Assembly: GCA_900541795.1 (NCBI GenBank) | Contig: UQLC01000008.1 | Coordinates: 43,092 to 107,091 of the forward strand | Origin: an uncultured Collinsella sp. | Lineage (GTDB): Bacteria > Actinomycetota > Coriobacteriia > Coriobacteriales > Coriobacteriaceae | Length of the DNA: 64,000 nt | Direction of reading: 5' to 3' | Part shown: positions 49,043 through 59,500 of the stretch, one piece after another | Layout: each line of letters starts with the position of its first letter | Numbering within the stretch: position 1 is the first letter of the stretch | Program-made: the position numbers and the translations under genes | Notes under the pieces: generated by a model | Databases searched by the model: none | The model's input: only the letters and a program-made list of their open reading frames with translations | Told to the model about the DNA's origin: nothing

Positions 49043-50857
49043 ATGTACTGTCGACTTCTTCTCAAACTAATCCTAAGAGACAAGGCCGTATGGATCTCTA
49101 CGCTCGTTCTTGCTGTAGCCTTCTCCATCCCCATTGCGTTCAATTCACCCATCTATGGGCCCTTCTTTATGAAGCAGGGCATGCAGGGCTTTGTCGACGC
49201 ATTCAATACGCGCGCGCCCCAGGCCAGCGGCACAGACCTATCGCCAGAGCAGCAAGCTGACGCGGAGCTTGCAAGATACGCGAACGCCGCCCTCGCCGCT
49301 CAAACCGACGCCGCCTTTCTCGATTCTGCCGAGAGCTACTACGCGCTCATGGGCGAAGGCTTCCAATCCGGGTCCATCGTGGGAGACCAAGAGACCAATG
49401 ACGCAGACCTCGCGTATTGCCGCGCCCTGAGCAGCTCCGGCATCACGGATATCCCGGCCTCCGCAAACGACCTGCCATTCCTTTCCTTCCTGCCTTACGT
49501 CATTGCCACGGCACCGTCTTTCCTTCCCTTCATCCCCTTCCTTCTCTCGTCGATACTCGTGCTCGGCGCCACAAGGCCCGGGACCCTGGCGGCGAAGGCG
49601 CCCGCGCCCAAATTCCGGCGCCTTATCCAGATCGTGTTTTCGATAATCGTCGCGGGGACCGCGATGCTCCTCGCCGGCCTCGCACCCGGGGGCATTTGCG
49701 CCTTGGCCCTAAACGGATTCGGGCAAATTGGGTACCCGATCGCCTTCTTCCATGACGGCGCGCTTGCCACCACGACCGCGGGAGACGTCTTCACGACCCT
49801 GCTTCTCGCGCTGCTTGCGGGCGGAACCTTGATATCCGTTTGCTCCGCCGTCCTATCGACCGCAACGAGGCGCGTCCTCGCGGGCCCCCTTGCCTCCGCG
49901 CTGCTTGTCGCGGCCCCGGCATTCCCGTTACTGTCCGATTCGGCACTAGGGCATAACGCCGCGCTCAATCTCCTGCCACTGCCCGTATTCTCGCCTATCG
50001 AGGCAACGGGTTACGTAGGATGCTTCCCGACAGAATTCATTGGCTCCGGTTCAAGCGGTGCATCGATGCTTGCCGTGGCCCTGATATACGTCGCGGTCCT
50101 TTTTGCGGTCGGCGCCGTTGCGACACGTTCCCCCAAACAGCCTGGACCCGCGAAAAAGCACCATGGGCTCGAGCTTCTAGACGCGAGCGTGGGATACGGG
50201 AGCACGACGATACTTTCAATCGGATCGCTTTTCCTGAGCCCGGGAACGGCGGCGGGCCTTGTCGCTCCCAACGGCTCGGGGAAAACCACCCTTCTTGAAG
50301 CGCTGTCGGGCCAATTTCCCACCCGCATCCGCTCGGGAAGCCTGGCGGCAGACGGAATCTGCCAACGTCGATCAGCCGAATTTGCAGAACTCGTCTACCT
50401 GAGCTCTTCAGGCGGCACGGATCTCTATCCCACGCTATCGGCCATCGAGCACCTTGCTTTCGTTAGGGAGGCGTGGAAATCGGCCGCCGACATCGACTCG
50501 CTCTGCGACTCCCTCGGAATCTCCCCATATCTCGACAAGCCGACCCGTAAACTCTCGACAGGAATGAAGCAGCAGGTAAAGCTTGCCATGGCGATAGCGA
50601 CCGATTGCCCGTACCTCATCCTCGATGAACCGCTGAACGGCCTCGATCCGGGAAAGCGGAAAACCTCCTGCGACGCGATGCGCAGCGAGGTGGCGCGGGG
50701 ACGAAGCGTGCTCATCTCAAGCCATCTGCTCGACGACCTGGCAGACCTCACCAACTCGTTCTACTTCATCGAGGCCGGCACGCTCGTGGAAAAGATCAAG
50801 TCGTCCTCGCAGACGCTCAAGCAGGAATACCTCGATACATACGAGCGACGTGAATGA
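49043..50857 (+). CDS. ABC transporter permease-ATPase fusion
   Basis: A 604-residue protein. The N-terminal ~370 residues repeat the permease unit of the double permease: a membrane helix (WISTLVLAVAFSIPIAF), a soluble acidic segment, and a helix bundle with LNGFGQIGYPIAFF. The C-terminal part is an ATPase: Walker A GLVAPNGSGKTTLLEAL near residue 402, signature KLSTGMKQQVKLAMA, Walker B YLILDEPLNGLDPG near 526. The order (permease then ATPase) without a typical exporter fold is uncommon. It begins 153 bp after the previous gene, in a gap with TATAAT at 48919 but no good -35, and overlaps the peptide gene. Confidence 0.9.
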   Translation: MYCRLLLKLILRDKAVWISTLVLAVAFSIPIAFNSPIYGPFFMKQGMQGFVDAFNTRAPQASGTDLSPEQQADAELARYANAALAAQTDAAFLDSAESYYALMGEGFQSGSIVGDQETNDADLAYCRALSSSGITDIPASANDLPFLSFLPYVIATAPSFLPFIPFLLSSILVLGATRPGTLAAKAPAPKFRRLIQIVFSIIVAGTAMLLAGLAPGGICALALNGFGQIGYPIAFFHDGALATTTAGDVFTTLLLALLAGGTLISVCSAVLSTATRRVLAGPLASALLVAAPAFPLLSDSALGHNAALNLLPLPVFSPIEATGYVGCFPTEFIGSGSSGASMLAVALIYVAVLFAVGAVATRSPKQPGPAKKHHGLELLDASVGYGSTTILSIGSLFLSPGTAAGLVAPNGSGKTTLLEALSGQFPTRIRSGSLAADGICQRRSAEFAELVYLSSSGGTDLYPTLSAIEHLAFVREAWKSAADIDSLCDSLGISPYLDKPTRKLSTGMKQQVKLAMAIATDCPYLILDEPLNGLDPGKRKTSCDAMRSEVARGRSVLISSHLLDDLADLTNSFYFIEAGTLVEKIKSSSQTLKQEYLDTYERRE

Positions 50858-50858
50858 C

Positions 50859-51203
50859 ATGAAACTATTTGAACAGCTGAAGTCCAATGCGTCGCGCATG
50901 GCTGTCTACGCCATCCTCGTGGCAACGGCTTTATGCGGAATCGCGGCACCCGTCTATGCGCTCAACGGGGAGAAAGGCGATGTCGAACCCGCGTACATGG
51001 CTTCGACGGTTAAGGACCGGTACAAAGCCTTCTCTGGAGACACGTTTTACGTAGCAGAGTACGACACGACCTACCGTCAGCTTCGCTACAACAAGAGATA
51101 CGAATATCTAGGCGCAAAAGTAATCAGCTATACATCGGGTTGGTACGGCCCCAACTATGGACACATAACCCAGTTCAAGTGTAACTACCGTGTGTACAAC
51201 TAA
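50859..51203 (+). CDS. Small secreted tyrosine-rich peptide
   Basis: A 114-residue protein; the ATG at 50859 starts right after the fusion gene's stop, and a GTG at 50850 overlapping it is possible. The first 34 residues are a signal peptide (MAVYAILVATALCGIAAPVY, cleavage after VYA). The mature ~80 residues contain 13 tyrosines and one cysteine and end GHITQFKCNYRVYN. No family is recognised; it lacks the double-glycine leader of class II bacteriocins. Lying last in an ABC-transporter operon, it may be a bacteriocin, a signal, or the transporter's cargo. Confidence 0.7.
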   Translation: MKLFEQLKSNASRMAVYAILVATALCGIAAPVYALNGEKGDVEPAYMASTVKDRYKAFSGDTFYVAEYDTTYRQLRYNKRYEYLGAKVISYTSGWYGPNYGHITQFKCNYRVYN

Positions 51204-51217
51204 AGCAACCGGCCGGG

Positions 51218-51253
51218 ACGAGGGGTGACGCAAAAGCGTCGCCCCTCGTTTTT
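51218..51253 (+). terminator. Terminator of the ABC/peptide operon
   Basis: ACGAGGGGTGACGC (51218-51231), AAAA loop, GCGTCGCCCCTCGT (51236-51249), then TTTT. Strong. Confidence 0.92.
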
Positions 51254-51262
51254 AACCATGTC

Positions 51263-51281
51263 AACTGAACCTAGTTCAGTT
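51263..51281. other. 19-bp palindrome abutting right direct repeat
   Basis: AACTGAAC-cta-GTTCAGTT is perfect (8-3-8) and ends one base before the repeat at 51283. Confidence 0.6.
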
Positions 51282-51282
51282 T

Positions 51283-51348
51283 GGTTGATTTCCGATCTCA
51301 GCCGAACACATTGAGCGGAAAGGCCGTTCCCGCAGTCAGTCGAACGTC
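51283..51348. repeat. Right copy of 66-bp direct repeat (candidate attR)
   Basis: Matches 44071-44136 in 62 of 66 bp. It is followed by a GC-rich hairpin (51346-51376). No tRNA gene is involved. Confidence 0.75.
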
Positions 51349-51384
51349 CCCGGGGCCCTTCTCAGGCCCCGGGGACGGCATTTT
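51346..51384 (+). terminator. Terminator-like hairpin after candidate attR
   Basis: GTCCCCGGGGCC (51346-51357) pairs with GGCCCCGGGGAC (51365-51376), then GGCATTTT. Confidence 0.7.
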
Positions 51385-51457
51385 CCCAGTTGAAGGAACA
51401 GTGGAGATGTGTTTCGATGGGTCAGATTCGTGTCGTTCCGAAAAGACCGTGAACCTT

Positions 51458-51486
51458 TTGTGGGACACGCGGCGCCGTGGTACCAT
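51458..51486 (+). promoter_or_regulatory. Promoter of rpmE
   Basis: TTGTGG, 17-bp spacer, TACCAT. A leader hairpin (GTCTTGG...CCAAGAC, about 51501-51521) follows in the 5' UTR. The rest of 51204-51570 holds the elements listed above. Confidence 0.6.
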
Positions 51487-51570
51487 AGCCGAGTTTGTTG
51501 TCTTGGTCGGAAACCAAGACGCCTTATGCGCTGATCGGTAACCAGCGCCTGACCAATAAGGAGTCCTACC

Positions 51571-51996
51571 ATGAAGCAGGGTATCCATCCCCAGTATGTC
51601 GAGTGCACGGTGACGTGCTCCTGCGGCAACACCTTCAAGACGCACGCTACCGTGTCCGAGATGAAGGTCGAGCTTTGCAACGAGTGCCACCCGTTCTACA
51701 CCGGCCAGCAGAAGTTCGTCGACACCGGTGGACGCGTCCAGCGCTTCGCCGACAAGTTCGGTGGCGCCGCTGCCGCCCAGCTCAAGAAGGCCGAGGAGGC
51801 CAAGGCTGCCAAGGCTGCCAAGGCTGCTGAGGCCGAGGCCGCTCGCAAGGCCGCCGCTGAGGCTAAGGCTGCCGAGAAGGCCAAGCGTGCTGCTAAGTTT
51901 GCCGAGGAGGCTGCCAAGCAGGCCGCCGAGGCTCCCGCAGAGGCTCCCGTCGAGGAGGCCGCTGCCGAGGCCGAGACCACCGAGGCTGCTGAGTAA
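51571..51996 (+). CDS. rpmE: 50S ribosomal protein bL31 with long Ala-rich tail
   Basis: The first ~68 residues are a zinc-type bL31 (CTVTCSCGNTFKTHATV, NECHPFYTGQQK). The last ~73 are an Ala/Lys/Glu-rich helix (AEEAKAAKAAKAAEAEAARK...) ending in an acidic, Ala-rich stretch. Normal bL31 is 65-80 residues, so the tail doubles its length. The ATG has AAGGAG upstream. Confidence 0.95.
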   Translation: MKQGIHPQYVECTVTCSCGNTFKTHATVSEMKVELCNECHPFYTGQQKFVDTGGRVQRFADKFGGAAAAQLKKAEEAKAAKAAKAAEAEAARKAAAEAKAAEKAKRAAKFAEEAAKQAAEAPAEAPVEEAAAEAETTEAAE

Positions 51997-52030
51997 ATAG
52001 CTCGCCGAGGAATCGCTCGCATTCGTGGCT

Positions 52031-52067
52031 AAAGGGCCGCGTATCCATTTGGGTGCGCGGCCCTTTT
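52031..52067 (+). terminator. Terminator after rpmE
   Basis: AAAGGGCCGCG (52031-52041) pairs with CGCGGCCCTTT (52056-52066), followed by T-rich sequence. Confidence 0.9.
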
Positions 52068-52073
52068 CCTTTA

Positions 52074-52140
52074 TTGGTGCAAGCTAACCCGTCCCCATTG
52101 CACCAGATTGGTGCGGAGGGGACGGGTTCGTTTGCACCAA
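52074..52140. repeat. Long inverted repeat between rpmE and secA
   Basis: TTGGTGCAAGCTAACCCGTC(CCC) at 52074-52096 is almost fully complementary to 52118-52140, with a 21-nt centre that itself contains GCACC/GGTGC. A second small inverted repeat, CTGCCAAAA (52174-52182) with TTTTGGCAG (52196-52204), follows. No gene lies in 51997-52336. Confidence 0.75.
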
Positions 52141-52336
52141 ATGGCAGAGATACAGCGTTTTCCCAGATAAAAACTGCCAAAATAAACCAGTCCCCTTTTG
52201 GCAGGTTGGTCGTAGTTATTACGTGGCGGTCGAGGTCGACCGTATAGGCCGCGCCTTGTTTGGCTAAAGTACAATCATCTGTGTTTAACTCGCCCGCAGC
52301 TGCACGGCGTGGGCGATGGCCAAAAAGGAAAACCAC

Positions 52337-55143
<2,807 letters not shown>

Positions 55144-55144
<1 letters not shown>

Positions 55145-56292
55145 TGGCTGAGGCTTTAGAGGTAACGCCCGCCGAGCTGGACGCGTTCGCGGACCGGCTC
55201 GGCGAGGTCGAGTCGTATCTCCATTTGGACGAAAAGCGCACGCGCGTGACCGAGCTCGAGGCCAAAAGTGTTGCCCCCGGCTTTTGGGATGACGCCGACG
55301 CCGCCCGTGCCACCATGGAGGAGATTGCACGCGCCAAGGAGGACATCGCCGCTGTGGATACGGCACGCGGTGAGCTTTCCGATGCTCGTGCCGCGTTGGA
55401 GCTTGCCGAGGAAATGGGTGATGACCCCGATGCCGCTACGCTGCGTGAGGAGGCTGCCGCCACGGCGGAGCGCCTATCCCGCGCCATCGACGAGCTTGAG
55501 CTTTCGAGCTGGTTTACCGGTGAGTTCGATCACGGCGATGCCATTGTGACCATCAAGCCCGGACAGGGTGGTCTGGAGGCCCAGGACTGGACCTTCATGC
55601 TCTTTAAGATGTACATGAAGTACTGCCAGCGTCGCGGCTGGAAGGTCACCATCAACGACTGTCCCGCGGCCGAGGTCATCGGCATCGACCGCGCGACCTT
55701 TACCGTCGAGGGCAAGGACGCATTTGGCATGCTGCGCGCCGAGGCCGGCGTCCATCGCTTGGTTCGCATTAGCCCCACCGACGACAAGAAGCGCCGCCAG
55801 ACCACGTTTGCCGGCGTCGAGGTCATCCCCGTGCTACCCGATGATATCGACATCGAAATCAGTCCTGATGACATCCGCGTGGACGTGTACCACGCGAGCG
55901 GCCCGGGCGGTCAGGGCGTCAACACCACCGACTCCGCCGTGCGCGTGACGCATTTCCCCAGCGGCATTGTGGTCACCTGCCAAAACGAGCGCAGCCAGAT
56001 TCAGAACAAGGCCGCGTGCATGCAGATCCTCAAGGCCCGCCTGTACGAGATTGAGCTCGAGAAGCGCGCCGAGGCACTCGATGAGATCCGCGGACCCAAG
56101 ACCACGATTGGTTTTGGCAACCAGATTCGCAGCTACGTGCTCTACCCGTACCAGATGGTCAAGGACCTACGCACGGGCGTGGAGACCAGCAATGTCGAGG
56201 CCGTTCTTGACGATGGCGACCTGGACCCGTTTGTTATTGGCTACCATCGCTGGGCCACCGGCAACGCCGACGCGGAGACCCCGTCTGCATAA
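55144..56292 (+). CDS. prfB: Peptide chain release factor 2
   Basis: A 382-residue class I release factor that is RF2-like rather than RF1-like in length, in its N-terminal helices and in its genomic place after secA. The catalytic GGQ is in ASGPGGQGVNTTDSA near residue 255. The codon-recognition tripeptide, normally SPF in RF2, reads SPT (residues 210-212, in LVRISPTDDKKRRQ). There is no programmed frameshift near codon 25. It starts inside the secA stop (TAATG). Confidence 0.95.
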
Positions 56293-56320
56293 ACCGCCCG
56301 GTTTATGTGGAGATGGATTA

Positions 56321-56380
56321 AAACCCTCCCAGCAGGGTGGTTTTGTATCCAGAATAAACCCTGCGCAGGGGTGGTTTTTG
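56321..56380 (+). terminator. Two tandem small terminators after prfB
   Basis: AACCCTCCCAGCAGGGTGGTT followed by TT, and AACCCTGCGCAGGGGTGGTTTTT, each form a short hairpin with a T-run; they look like duplicated units. Confidence 0.6.
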
Positions 56381-56420
56381 TCCGGCGAATCGGTAGAATC
56401 GAATACAAGAAGAAGTTCAA

Positions 56421-56447
56421 AGCGCATCCGTTTGGGTGCGCTTTTTT
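56421..56447 (+). terminator. Terminator-like hairpin just before YitT-like gene
   Basis: GCGCATCC pairs with GGGTGCGC across GTTT, followed by TTTTTT; the ribosome-binding site of the next gene (GAGGGAGG) begins immediately after. Confidence 0.75.
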
Positions 56448-56459
56448 GAGGGAGGCAGC

Positions 56460-57350
56460 ATGGCATATCGTCTGGACATCAAGCGCATTCTTTCGATGAA
56501 CTTCTTTCACGATCTGCCCCAGATCATGTTGGGGTGTGCCTTGGCCGCCATCGCGACCGACCTGTTTTTGATTCCCAACGGCCTTGCCGCCGGTGGCGTT
56601 ACGGGTCTTGCGACTATTATCCAGGCGGTCGGCGCATCGCGCGGCCTGTCGCTTCCCGTTGGTATTCAGACGATCGTGATGAACGCCTTACTGTTGTTGG
56701 TCGTTATGCGCGAGGGCGGCATGTTCTACGTGGTGCAGACCGCGACGGGCTTTGTGCTGCTGGGCTTCTTTACCGATCTGTTCGCCCCGTTTGTAGCACC
56801 TCTGGCGGATGCGGACCTGATGCTCCCTGCCATGTGGGGCGGCATTATTACGGGCATCGGTTACGGCATGGTGTTGCGCGCCGGCGCCAACACCGGCGGC
56901 TCGGACACGATTGGCCAAATCATCTCGCGTAACACCTCGCTGCCGGTGGGCTCGACCGTCATGGCGATCGATGTTGCCGTGTGTGCGCTGTCGGCTCCGG
57001 TCTTTTCAATCGAAAACGCACTGTATGCAGGCCTTTCGATGGTCATTAGCGGCTACGTGATCGATGCCGTGGTCGATGGTGGCAACAAACGCCGTATGGT
57101 ACTCATCATCTCGGACAAGTTCCCTGATATCGCTGCCGATATCATGTATGGCCTGGGTCGTGGTTGTACCAAGTTTAAGGCGACTGGCATGTATTCGGGT
57201 GCCGAGAAGCCGGTGATTATGGTCATCGTGAGCCGTCGAGAGCTCAATACCCTCAAGACCATCGTGCGCGAGCGCGATCCTCACGCCATTGTGACGGTCG
57301 CTGACGTTACGGAAGCCTTCGGCGAGGGATTCAAGGACATTAGCGCGTAG
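56460..57350 (+). CDS. YitT-family membrane protein (DUF161/DUF2179)
   Basis: A 296-residue protein from the ATG at 56460 (GAGGGAGG upstream). Five or six membrane helices occupy residues about 15-190 (MLGCALAAIATDLFLIPNGL, NTGGSDTIGQIISRNTSLPV), followed by a soluble DUF2179 domain (VIDAVVDGGNKRRMVLIISD, GRGCTKFKATGMYSGAEKP). The family is common in Firmicutes and Actinobacteria; the transported substrate, if any, is unknown. Confidence 0.88.
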   Translation: MAYRLDIKRILSMNFFHDLPQIMLGCALAAIATDLFLIPNGLAAGGVTGLATIIQAVGASRGLSLPVGIQTIVMNALLLLVVMREGGMFYVVQTATGFVLLGFFTDLFAPFVAPLADADLMLPAMWGGIITGIGYGMVLRAGANTGGSDTIGQIISRNTSLPVGSTVMAIDVAVCALSAPVFSIENALYAGLSMVISGYVIDAVVDGGNKRRMVLIISDKFPDIAADIMYGLGRGCTKFKATGMYSGAEKPVIMVIVSRRELNTLKTIVRERDPHAIVTVADVTEAFGEGFKDISA

Positions 57351-57557
57351 GGTCGACCGCGTTCCATCCAAAAGACGTTCACATTGATAAACCGTTTCAT
57401 CAGCGGTTCTGCCTGCTAAATTGTTCAAATAATGATAAAAACTCTGGTAAAGCCATCAGTTTCCAGCATAATGAATGACGTACGTGCATTGCGGCTGTGT
57501 TGGGATTACCTTCGGTGCCGTGCGCATTTTGTCTAATGAGGATGAAAGGAAGGCACA
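57351..57557. other. Intergenic region upstream of transketolase genes
   Basis: About 200 bp without a gene. It contains a small hairpin (AACCG...CGGTT, about 57389-57407), an AT-rich stretch and a CATAAT near 57467 that may be a -10; the -35 is not clear. Confidence 0.4.
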
Positions 57558-58388
57558 ATGAGCGACGAAGAGCTCAAAAAGGTTGCCAACGAGGTAAGGA
57601 AGGGCATCGTCACCGGCGTGCACGCTGCCAAGTCCGGCCATCCGGGCGGTTCGCTCGGCGCTGCCGACATCATGACCTATCTGTACTTTGAGGAAATGAA
57701 CGTCGACCCGGCCGATCCCCGCAAGGCCGACCGCGATCGTTTTGTGCTCTCCAAGGGCCATTGCGCTCCGGGCCTGTACGCCGTGCTCGCCGAGCGTGGG
57801 TTCTTCCCCAAGGAGGACCTCGAGACGCTGCGCCATATCGGCAGCCACCTGCAGGGCCACCCCAACATGAACGACACCCCGGGCGTCGACATGTCCACCG
57901 GCTCGCTCGGCCAGGGCATTTCCGCCGCCGTGGGCATGGCCGTTGCCGCCAAGCACTGGGGCGATACTTATCGCACGTACGCCCTGCTGGGCGATGGCGA
58001 GAGTGAGGAGGGCCAGGTCTGGGAGGCCGCCATGTTTGCCGGCAACCAGCAGCTCGACAACCTCTGCGTGATCGTCGACCACAACGGCCTGCAGATCGAC
58101 GGTCCCGTCGAGGAGGTCAACGACCCCATGCCGCTCGCCGACAAGTTCCGCGCCTTCAAGTTCCATGTGGTGGAGCTCGCCGACGGCAACGACTTCGACC
58201 AGATCCGCGCCGCCTTTGCCGAGGCTCGCGCCACCAAGGGGCAGCCGACCGCCATTATCGCCGAGACCATGAAGGGCAAGGGCGTTTCCTTTATGGAGAA
58301 CCAGGTTGGTTGGCACGGCAAGGCCCCCAACGATGAACAGTTTGAGCAGGCCATGGCAGAGCTCACGGCCGCCGGAGAGGAGCTCTAG
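57558..58388 (+). CDS. Transketolase, N-terminal subunit
   Basis: A 276-residue protein covering the thiamine-diphosphate pyrophosphate domain. The TPP motif is GDGESEEGQVWEA...CVIVDHNGLQIDG, and the substrate-side HPGGSLGAADIMTYLYF segment is intact. The C-terminal half follows as a separate gene one base after the stop, so transketolase is split, as in archaea and several Firmicutes. The two subunits should form the pentose-phosphate enzyme. Confidence 0.94.
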   Translation: MSDEELKKVANEVRKGIVTGVHAAKSGHPGGSLGAADIMTYLYFEEMNVDPADPRKADRDRFVLSKGHCAPGLYAVLAERGFFPKEDLETLRHIGSHLQGHPNMNDTPGVDMSTGSLGQGISAAVGMAVAAKHWGDTYRTYALLGDGESEEGQVWEAAMFAGNQQLDNLCVIVDHNGLQIDGPVEEVNDPMPLADKFRAFKFHVVELADGNDFDQIRAAFAEARATKGQPTAIIAETMKGKGVSFMENQVGWHGKAPNDEQFEQAMAELTAAGEEL

Positions 58389-58389
58389 G

Positions 58390-59331
58390 ATGGCAGACGT
58401 CAAGAAAATCGCCACGCGCGTAAGCTACGGCGAGGCCCTCGTCGAGCTCGCCAACGAGCACGATGACTTTGTGGTCCTCGACGCCGACCTGGCCGCCGCC
58501 ACGCAGACCGGCAAGTTCAAGGCCGCCTGCCCCGATCGTTTCTTCGATGTGGGCATTGCCGAGAGCAACCTGATGGGCGTCGCCGCCGGTATCGCGACCA
58601 CCGGTCGCGTCGCCTTCGCGAGCACCTTTGCCATGTTCGCCGCCGGCCGCGCTTTTGAGCAGGTCCGTAACTCCATCGGCTACCCGCACCTCAACGTTAA
58701 GATTGGTGCCACGCACGCCGGTATCTCGGTGGGCGAGGACGGCGCCACGCACCAGTGCTGCGAGGATATCGCCCTGATGCGCGTCATCCCTGGCATGACT
58801 GTGATCGTTCCTGCCGACGACGTCGAGGCCCGCGCGGTGACGCGCGCCGCCTACGAGTGCGACGGTCCGGTGTACATGCGTTTCGCCCGTTTGGCCTCGC
58901 CGGTTATTAACGACCCCGAGACCTACAAGTTCGAGTTGGGTAAGGGCATTGTCATGCGCGAGGGCGCCGATGTGACCATCATCGCCTGCGGCCTGATGGT
59001 CGGCGAGGCTCTCGAGGCCGCCGAGCAGCTCGCTGCCGAGGGCATCGACGCCGAGGTCATCAACATGCACACCATCAAGCCCATCGATGCCGACCTGATC
59101 GTCAAGAGCGCCACCAAGACCGGCCACGTCGTGACCGTCGAGGAGCACTCCGTGATCGGTGGCTTGGGCAGCGCCGTCGCCGACGTCCTGTGCGAGCAGT
59201 GCCCGACGCCGCTCAAGAAGATTGGCGTCAACGACACCTTCGGCGAGTCCGGCCCGGGCGCCGAGCTCCTGCACAAGTACGGCCTGGACGCCGCCAACAT
59301 CGTGGCGACCACCAAGGAGTTCTTGGCATAA
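58390..59331 (+). CDS. Transketolase, C-terminal subunit
   Basis: A 313-residue partner with the pyrimidine domain (FFDVGIAESNLMGVAAGIAT, SVGEDGATHQCCEDIALMR) and the C-terminal swivel domain (VVTVEEHSVIGGLGSAVADV). The start at 58390 overlaps the end of the first subunit's ribosome-binding site (GAGGAG), so the subunits are co-translated. Confidence 0.94.
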   Translation: MADVKKIATRVSYGEALVELANEHDDFVVLDADLAAATQTGKFKAACPDRFFDVGIAESNLMGVAAGIATTGRVAFASTFAMFAAGRAFEQVRNSIGYPHLNVKIGATHAGISVGEDGATHQCCEDIALMRVIPGMTVIVPADDVEARAVTRAAYECDGPVYMRFARLASPVINDPETYKFELGKGIVMREGADVTIIACGLMVGEALEAAEQLAAEGIDAEVINMHTIKPIDADLIVKSATKTGHVVTVEEHSVIGGLGSAVADVLCEQCPTPLKKIGVNDTFGESGPGAELLHKYGLDAANIVATTKEFLA

Positions 59332-59399
59332 GGCAAGGCGGATCTCAAGGACTGCTTCGCCAGAACTATAAAACTGTTTCGCCAGTACTATGGAAGCCC

Positions 59400-59432
59400 G
59401 GCAGGGGCGCTCTCATGGAGAGCGCCCCTGTT
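59400..59432 (+). terminator. Terminator after transketolase genes
   Basis: CAGGGGCGCTCTC pairs with GAGAGCGCCCCTG across ATG, followed by TTTC. Confidence 0.85.
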
Positions 59433-59434
59433 TC

Positions 59435-59500
59435 AGTTGCGGTGAAATAAGGACTGTTTGCCAGCTTAAAGGCTCAATTAATCCGTATTTCACCGCAACT
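59435..59500. repeat. 66-bp palindromic repeat, copy 3
   Basis: Outer arms AGTTGCGGTGAAATA and TATTTCACCGCAACT are intact. The minus-strand zinc-ribbon gene ends inside it, taking its last residues (CGEIRIN) from the repeat. Confidence 0.9.

Noticed and set aside
50859..51203. Assignment of the tyrosine-rich peptide to the lactococcin 972 family
   Set aside because: It lacks the Trp/Gly/His pattern of that family; only the general gene arrangement is similar.
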